Origin: an uncultured Lachnospiraceae bacterium
Lineage (GTDB): Bacteria > Bacillota > Clostridia > Lachnospirales > Lachnospiraceae
Direction of reading: 5' to 3'
DNA length: 11,537 bases
Assembly: GCA_902782625.1 (NCBI GenBank)
Contig: CACZNZ010000506.1
Coordinates: forward strand, 1 to 11,537
Shown here: positions 7,228 through 11,537 of the stretch, piece by piece
Layout: each line of letters starts with the position of its first letter
How positions within the stretch are numbered: the stretch's first letter is position 1
The notes under the pieces: model-generated
Databases searched by the model: none
The model's input: the letters and a program-made list of their open reading frames with translations, nothing else
Told to the model about the DNA's origin: nothing
Position numbers and translations under genes: made by a program

Positions 7228-8934
7228 TTAATCAGCTTCTGGGCGTGACTGATTTTTGGTCTTTTCTGTGTCAATATCGACAATTCCTATACGTCTTGTA
7301 ATATCATAGACATCCTGCATCATTTCATAGAAACCGATGATCGGCAACCCGCCGCCCATGTTAGTACGCATGGCTATATCCCATTGTTCCAATGAGAACT
7401 CATAAAACGCCTGCTGACAATGATTATCCAAAGTAGCTGTATATGCATCAATCGCATCATGATACTGAGGAATCATTTTCAGCATCCCTGCATTGATCGT
7501 AAATTCAGGAATCATCTCAGCCTCACGAACATCATGACAGTCCGGAAGGTTCTTGCCTTTATCCTGACGAAGTTCTTCTCTTATTATCATGAGGATCCTG
7601 CCCAGCTTGTTCTTTCCTTGCCATTGGGAAGTATCATATATCCTCTCATCATTCGGCGACAGTCCGATTCCCCATATCTGGTCATATGGCGAGCACTCTG
7701 CCAGAACTGTGTTATCAGTAGACAAAAGGATCTCACGCAGCTCAGGATTCTGTTCAAACTTAGCCCTGACACCTCTCTTCACTATGGTCGTGCTGATACG
7801 TGTCCAAAGCTTGTCATCAAACTCCTTGAACTTCGTGCGTCCTATCTGTTTTGCTTCAGCAGGGTCGTCGGTAGCCATGACTTTATCAGCAAGTCCAAAC
7901 TGTCTAAAGGTCAGTAGCTTATGATACATCATAAACTGCTCTACAGATGAATACCTAATACCGGCATATACGAAGTCAGCATTATACCAATTACTGAAAC
8001 AGCCATACTCATCATATTCGTGCCAGAATCCAATAAACTCAGGATGCTCTTCCCTCATCTTTTTCTTTTTTGTTTTTAACGACTTAAGTTCCCCAAAGTT
8101 ACGATAAAACTCATCGAAATTGTAAGATCTGCCTTTAGTACTCAGCACTGCGAAATCTATACTTTTGAACAGTCCGTCTACATCTTTTCCGTCAAAGCGG
8201 AACTCACTAATGACCTGATAAAAGATATCGGAAACGATCCTGGCATCATTATTGAACGCTCCGCATCCGAAGGCTCCAAGAACAAGCCTTCTGTATCCAC
8301 AGTTAGCAGCACAAATCAGCATCCCTTCGATACGATGATACATCAGCTTCCTATACTTGCTGTCATCGACCTTTGTTATCGGATCAAGTATTGGTGCAGC
8401 ACATGTCATTACAGAGACTAAAGTTGTGTTATCAAGATAATCCCCATTTGCATCCTTAAAGATCTCCACATCAGGTGTAATGATGATGGCATCTGATCCT
8501 TTTCTGGTATGGAGAGCTCTGTTATAGCGGTAGTAACCCGCAGCATTGTCGCTTTCTATCGAAAGCAGCAATGTACTCTGTCTGCACAGATCCTCTTCCT
8601 GTGCTTTAGCTCCACGCCTGACTCCGCCGCCAATATGAATAGGATTGGCAAGATTAAGTACCAGCACTTTGTCTTCCGGATGATCAGCTGCTATCTGTCT
8701 GGCAAGCGCATAGGAATCGGCATTAACACACGAAAAACTGCATTCTCCATCCAGCCCTGGTATATCAGGCTTCTGAACCCTGATGCCATCGAGCTGATCT
8801 GGTAAATAGACTGTAGCTGCAAGCATCTGTTCTTTGTTTAATTTCAGAGCTGTCTCTTTACCATCACATATAAACTTCCCGGACTCACATACTTTAAGTG
8901 TATCGTCCAGTATCCTCAGGTTATCATCTCTCAT
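7228..8934 (-). CDS. Microbial PARG (TIGR02452-type) and NADAR fusion protein, predicted dual ADP-ribose hydrolase
   Basis: A 568-residue soluble fusion. Residues 1 to about 275 look like a microbial poly(ADP-ribose) glycohydrolase domain. They carry the PARG signature GGG-x7-QEE (GGG 102-104, QEE 112-114) and the macro-domain-like LVLGAFGCGAFNND (217-230). A Lys-rich linker (about 284-294) leads to a NADAR domain (about 300-456) with YGCFSNWY (310-317), SSVEQFMMYHK (329-339), ECSPYDQIWGIG (413-424) and NKLGRILM (442-449). PARG domains cleave ADP-ribose from modified substrates, and NADAR proteins are known to remove ADP-ribose from guanine in DNA modified by DarT1-type toxins. Residues 460-568 are an unrecognised, probably helical domain. 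No ADP-ribosyltransferase lies nearby, so a role as immunity or counter-defence factor is inferred. The ATG at 8934 has GGAGG about 10 nt upstream. It is the second gene of the cargo pair, 68 nt after the YdjM-like gene, and is followed by a terminator. Confidence 0.9.
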   Translation of the reverse strand: MRDDNLRILDDTLKVCESGKFICDGKETALKLNKEQMLAATVYLPDQLDGIRVQKPDIPGLDGECSFSCVNADSYALARQIAADHPEDKVLVLNLANPIHIGGGVRRGAKAQEEDLCRQSTLLLSIESDNAAGYYRYNRALHTRKGSDAIIITPDVEIFKDANGDYLDNTTLVSVMTCAAPILDPITKVDDSKYRKLMYHRIEGMLICAANCGYRRLVLGAFGCGAFNNDARIVSDIFYQVISEFRFDGKDVDGLFKSIDFAVLSTKGRSYNFDEFYRNFGELKSLKTKKKKMREEHPEFIGFWHEYDEYGCFSNWYNADFVYAGIRYSSVEQFMMYHKLLTFRQFGLADKVMATDDPAEAKQIGRTKFKEFDDKLWTRISTTIVKRGVRAKFEQNPELREILLSTDNTVLAECSPYDQIWGIGLSPNDERIYDTSQWQGKNKLGRILMIIREELRQDKGKNLPDCHDVREAEMIPEFTINAGMLKMIPQYHDAIDAYTATLDNHCQQAFYEFSLEQWDIAMRTNMGGGLPIIGFYEMMQDVYDITRRIGIVDIDTEKTKNQSRPEAD

Positions 8935-9002
8935 AGTTTAACCGCCTCCAAGAATCTGCCCTACTGCCGTTATAAGACTTGCAGCCATCACTTTTTTAGG
9001 AG

Positions 9003-10247
9003 CTATGCTATCCCGCTCAAGAGTAGATATCCAGCTATAAAGGCATGAGCTGTCATCATGACTGGAAATCCAATGAAGAAGTGTGGCGAATGCATCTTTG
9101 AATTAGTAAGTACCATAACCAAATAACCACCGAATGCACCACCTATGACCCCCAGAAAAACTAATAACATCTCAGAAGGCTTCCATTTTGGTCTGGATGT
9201 ATCACGATCTCTAATGAACACCACTATCGTAATCGCATTGATTACTAGGAAATATGCTATCAAAGCAATGTGATGTTGCCATCCTCCTTGAACTCCTTCC
9301 ATTCCCATATTAAAAGGATCACATACTATGCAGTAAATAATTGCCCAGCAAAGTGTCTGAGAAATTACAATAACGTACCAATTAGCATTATGTTTCCCAA
9401 TCCTTTCTCTCAATGCTAGGAAGGATAACAGCATGCCTAGTCCACCTCCGGCTAAAGCTAGGATGTCTTCAATGGTATGAAAAAAAGTTTGCTTATCACC
9501 GTCATATGCTTCTGTAAGATCATATATCAAATGATCAATACACATAATAAGGAATGTAACAACATTAATAATAATGAGATACCATTGAAAACTTGTAAAC
9601 CAAGGGAGTGTACCATCTGAATGATACTGATTAAGGTTATCTACTGGAAATGAATTGATAAGAAACCATCCCGCCAAGATACATGCTGCTATCGTACCGA
9701 TTCCCATCAATACCGAATTTGCTCTACCATTTGACGGGCACAAATTTAAGCAAAATCTCTTTTTTATAGGAAACAACAGCTGCATACCCTTCTGATTCGG
9801 CAGGTCTAAAAGCAAATGACTGATCATTCCAATACAGAAAGGCAATGCCAAAGGTTCACAAGCGAGTATTAGTGCACCTGTAAATACTACAACAGAAAGT
9901 ATTGAGTGTGTAAATGATCTGTGACTTGACACCATTACTCCATATGCCGCCCCTGCTATAAATAGAAGTATTCCGGCTAGTGTTTTTATGCCCCAATTCG
10001 AAATAACGAAGTCGCAGATTCCCCCTCCAACTCTATAATCTACAAACAAGCAGAGGCCTGTAACAATTGCAGTAAGAATAAAGCCGCCGGCTTCACCTTC
10101 GGCCTCTCCGTCACTCAAATCAATATCACTTATCCACCCTCCAACGGCTCCTCCTGCTACTGCTGTTATAACACCAGGCATTGTATCAGGATGAACTATC
10201 GCGAGTGATGCGGCAACCCCAACTGCTACATGTGTTTTTCCAAGCAT
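9003..10247 (-). CDS. YdjM-family membrane-bound putative metal-dependent hydrolase
   Basis: A 414-residue polytopic membrane protein of the YdjM type (described as LexA-binding inner-membrane-associated putative hydrolase; biochemical role not established). Diagnostic features are the N-terminal KTH (His 6), WISDIDLSDGEAE (38-50), SHRSFTHSILS (108-118) and the MISHLLLDLPNQKGMQLLFP block (141-160), which supply the His and Asp residues proposed to bind metal. About eight to ten hydrophobic segments are seen. The C-terminal half (about 210-414) is an extension of further membrane segments beyond the usual short family core. The coding sequence is visibly richer in A and T than the conjugation genes, suggesting a different origin. 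The ATG at 10247 has GAGGG about 10 nt upstream and a promoter 58 nt before it. Its substrate, and whether it acts with the PARG/NADAR protein, are unknown. Confidence 0.8.
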   Translation of the reverse strand: MLGKTHVAVGVAASLAIVHPDTMPGVITAVAGGAVGGWISDIDLSDGEAEGEAGGFILTAIVTGLCLFVDYRVGGGICDFVISNWGIKTLAGILLFIAGAAYGVMVSSHRSFTHSILSVVVFTGALILACEPLALPFCIGMISHLLLDLPNQKGMQLLFPIKKRFCLNLCPSNGRANSVLMGIGTIAACILAGWFLINSFPVDNLNQYHSDGTLPWFTSFQWYLIIINVVTFLIMCIDHLIYDLTEAYDGDKQTFFHTIEDILALAGGGLGMLLSFLALRERIGKHNANWYVIVISQTLCWAIIYCIVCDPFNMGMEGVQGGWQHHIALIAYFLVINAITIVVFIRDRDTSRPKWKPSEMLLVFLGVIGGAFGGYLVMVLTNSKMHSPHFFIGFPVMMTAHAFIAGYLLLSGIA

Positions 10248-10304
10248 CCTACTTTTTCCCTCAATACATAGAGCTAGATTCGAAATAATTGTTTGGTATT
10301 ATTA

Positions 10305-10333
10305 ATGATATCTTATACCTTTTGGGTGGTCAA
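10305..10333 (-). promoter_or_regulatory. Sigma-A-type promoter of the cargo pair
   Basis: On the minus strand TTGACC (10333-10328) is separated by exactly 17 nt from TATCAT (10310-10305), close to the TTGACA-N17-TATAAT consensus. The predicted transcript starts near 10298 and gives a leader of about 50 nt before the YdjM-like ATG. It is the best promoter-like sequence in the window and gives the cargo expression independent of the conjugation operon. Confidence 0.65.
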
Positions 10334-10347
10334 TTAATAAGCGACTT

Positions 10348-10451
10348 TGTCTATACTCACCTATATGCATCGTATTCTTGCAAGCAAAGGCGCTCTTACT
10401 ACGGACGCTGCATTTTGCAAATTTGATTCTTGAAGAAAATGAGTGTAGACA
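10348..10451. repeat. 12-bp inverted repeat upstream of the cargo promoter
   Basis: TGTCTATACTCA (10348-10359) and TGAGTGTAGACA (10440-10451) are inverted copies with 11 of 12 matches, 80 nt apart. Between them lie a short palindrome CTTGCAAG (10377-10384) and a symmetrical TTCTTGAAGAA. The repeat lies just upstream of the cargo promoter. It could be a regulator-binding pair, the ends of a tiny decayed insertion, or an RNA stem. No coding sequence is seen in the 10248-10510 gap. Confidence 0.4.
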
Positions 10452-10468
10452 CTTGCCCTGCTATGTAA

Positions 10469-10489
10469 ACGGCAGCACTACGCTGCCGT
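10469..10489 (-). terminator. Hairpin after the pilin-like gene, possible weak terminator
   Basis: A perfect 8-bp stem, ACGGCAGC (10469-10476) with GCTGCCGT (10482-10489), closes a 5-nt loop 21 nt beyond the pilin-like stop codon. On the minus strand only a short TTTACA follows, so termination would be weak or partial. It marks the upstream border of the cargo island. Confidence 0.4.
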
Positions 10490-10510
10490 GGTAGCCTATG
10501 GATTCCTGAT

Positions 10511-10852
10511 CTATCCAACGATCATATTAAGAATCTCCTTAGTAAAAACTATTATGATCCCACCCGCAACTGTCAGGAATCCGTTGGCGCGCTGGCTGGG
10601 ATCATGTGACTTGAGTGAGAGCCCTACTTGCATGATGCCCAGTCCGAGCAATATCAGTCCAATCGCGCGGATGAGACTGAAGATGAAATTCGAAAGATTA
10701 TTGACAGTAGTGATCGGGTCTCCATCTGCATACGCTGTACACGCACCAATAACGAACGCGATCACCGCCGTGATATAAATGATCAGCGCCAGTTTCATGG
10801 TACCGGTCGCTCCTGTAAGATTGATTAGTTCATTCTTTTTCTTGTTGTTCAT
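10511..10852 (-). CDS. Small pilin-like/VirB2-like conjugation membrane protein
   Basis: A 113-residue protein in the position of the VirB2/TrbC-like or Maff2-like subunit of these elements, directly after virD4. A basic N-terminus (MNNKKKNEL) precedes a hydrophobic segment at about 20-38 that ends in ACTAYA-DGD, which resembles a signal-peptidase site (cleavage after residue 42). Two more hydrophobic segments follow at about 57-79 and 91-112, separated by the polar KSHDPSQRANG loop, as in VirB2-type pilins. I chose the ATG at 10852, with GGAGG about 10 nt upstream, over a longer ATG at 10903 that would place 17 basic residues, including part of the virD4 reading region, ahead of it. The start overlaps the end of virD4 by 23 nt. 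The exact family is inferred from topology and context. Confidence 0.75.
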   Translation of the reverse strand: MNNKKKNELINLTGATGTMKLALIIYITAVIAFVIGACTAYADGDPITTVNNLSNFIFSLIRAIGLILLGLGIMQVGLSLKSHDPSQRANGFLTVAGGIIIVFTKEILNMIVG

Positions 10853-11455
10853 TTTGATTTGCCTCCATTTCTTCAATGACATCCGATTCCGCCATGAGAA
10901 CATAGTCTTCGGCAGAAGCTGTTATGTCGGCATCTGTTATCCCCCATGTTTCATTGCCGAGCATCTTATCTGTCGTGAGACTGATCGTAAATGCTGCTTC
11001 TCTTGCCTTACCGTGTATATATTGCTCTGCACCACCGTCTTCCGTCAGTCCGATTTTTGGATGCTTCATGAGATCATACTTTTGATCGATGACCGGTCTC
11101 TCACCTCTTATGAACAGGATCGCTTTGTTGTTATCCAGCAGGCGCACCTCCTCCGGTGTCATAAGCTCCCGCCCGAGTCTCTGCATATTGGTAGCATAAT
11201 TGCCGTTCTTACCGGAACTCTTGTTGTGGGTATTGGTATCGATCGTCTCCTTGCCGATGAGCTCCGATACATACTTATGAGTTTCGCGCTCATTGCCGCC
11301 AAGGTACAGGAACTCATCACAGTTGCCGACGATCGATTGCCACTGCTTCTCGAACAGTGCCTTGAGCTGAGACAGATTCTGCAGAATGATGCTGACCGAT
11401 ACTCCTCTCGATCTCATTACTGAAAGGATCTTGTCAAAGTCATCGGGGAGCGCAA
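10830..11455 (-). CDS. VirD4/TraG-type coupling protein, 3' exon (interrupted by a group II intron)
   Basis: The C-terminal part of a VirD4-type T4SS coupling ATPase, which brings the relaxase-DNA complex to the channel. The exon begins within ALPDDFDKILSVMRSRG and continues with SVSIILQNLSQLKALFEKQW, SIVGNCDEFLYLGGNE and RELMTPEEVRLLDNNKAILF, a highly conserved stretch in this family. In relatives the Walker B segment (LLDEFANI) lies immediately before ALPDD. Here it is replaced by intron sequence, so Walker B must lie beyond the window's right edge in the 5' exon. The open frame can be read back to 11534, but the 27 residues before Ala-Leu-Pro (MMGNYHVRCG...) are translated intron and do not belong to the protein. 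The remaining isoleucine codon is probably completed from the 5' exon after splicing. It overlaps the pilin-like gene by 23 nt. Confidence 0.93.
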
Positions 11456-11537
11456 ATAGTGATAGGTAAGCCTCTGATGTCTCCATCTCGGGCTTTTCCC
11501 CCACTCCACACCGTACGTGATAGTTTCCCATCATACG
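11456..11537 (-). mobile_element. 3' end of a group II intron (domains V and VI) inserted in virD4
   Basis: On the minus strand 11537-11511 reads as most of domain V: CGTA pairs with TACG, there is a two-base bulge, and the upper helix TGATGG/CTATCA is capped by a GAAA tetraloop. The sequence strongly recalls the bacterial GAGCCGTATG...CACGTACGGTTC form. The catalytic triad bases should lie just outside the window. Domain VI follows (11510-11456), with AAGCC pairing with GGCTT, an inner GATG-GAGA-CATC hairpin and bulged A residues at 11467 and 11463 as branch-point candidates. The last bases before the exon read CACTAT, fitting the AY 3' end. The intron body and any reverse transcriptase ORF lie off the right edge. 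The exact splice site is inferred from the virD4 reading frame. Confidence 0.85.

Noticed and set aside
8938..8988. A 16-codon ORF (MAASLITAVGQILGGG) between the two cargo genes, extendable upstream in a frame other than the YdjM-like gene's to about 54 codons without a start; an A-AAA-AAG slippery heptamer lies at its start.
   Set aside because: It has no ribosome site, the upstream part only overlaps a convincing membrane helix in the real frame, and an in-frame TAG precedes the slippery site, so programmed frameshifting from the YdjM-like gene would not reach it.
10248..10510. A possible CRISPR, tRNA or attachment site in the intergenic gap.
   Set aside because: No repeated spacers, cloverleaf or duplicated core sequence is seen. 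Only the promoter, inverted repeat and hairpin listed could be supported.
11456..11534. The N-terminal 27 residues of the rightmost open frame (MMGNYHVRCG...).
   Set aside because: The bases form group II intron domains V and VI. The virD4 similarity begins only at Ala-Leu-Pro-Asp-Asp after 11455.

Overview
The window is part of an integrative conjugative element (Tn1549/CTn-like) from a Firmicute, most likely a gut Clostridia lineage (Lachnospiraceae or Oscillospiraceae). The evidence is a type IV secretion set of the Gram-positive kind (VirD4, a small pilin-like protein, TrbL/VirB6, DUF5688, PrgI, VirB4 and a CHAP peptidase), strong AGGAGG ribosome sites and tightly packed, overlapping genes. 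All convincing genes are on the minus strand, so the operon is read from the right end of the window to the left.

In the direction of transcription: (1) 11537-11456 is the 3' end of a group II intron (domain V and domain VI) sitting inside the virD4 gene. The residues usually translated upstream of 11455 are intron, not protein. (2) 11455-10511 holds the 3' exon of virD4 and a 113-residue pilin-like protein. (3) 10510-7154 is a cargo island. It has a hairpin and a 12-bp inverted repeat at its entry, its own sigma-A-type promoter (10333-10305), a YdjM-family membrane protein, a 568-residue fusion of a microbial PARG domain and a NADAR domain, and a strong rho-independent terminator (7190-7154). 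(4) 7123-2179 resumes the conjugation operon: a possible 18-codon leader ORF, TrbL/VirB6, a 49-residue small protein, DUF5688, PrgI and VirB4, mostly with overlapping or nearly touching ends. (5) A perfect GNRA-capped hairpin separates virB4 from the CHAP protein gene, which appears to carry a second cysteine-peptidase-like domain. (6) Positions 1-232 hold no gene, but two plus-strand terminator-like hairpins point against the operon and may end a small structured RNA or a gene lying to the left.

The conjugation genes should work together. VirD4 recruits the relaxosome, VirB4 powers assembly, TrbL, PrgI and the pilin-like protein form the membrane channel, and the CHAP protein opens the peptidoglycan. 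The cargo pair does not belong to the machine. Its clearest reading is reversal of ADP-ribosylation: a PARG-type hydrolase and a NADAR-type DNA de-ADP-ribosylase in one chain, with no ADP-ribosyltransferase toxin beside it. That suggests an immunity or counter-defence role during establishment in a new host, which is inference. The YdjM-like partner makes it a candidate undescribed two-gene module.
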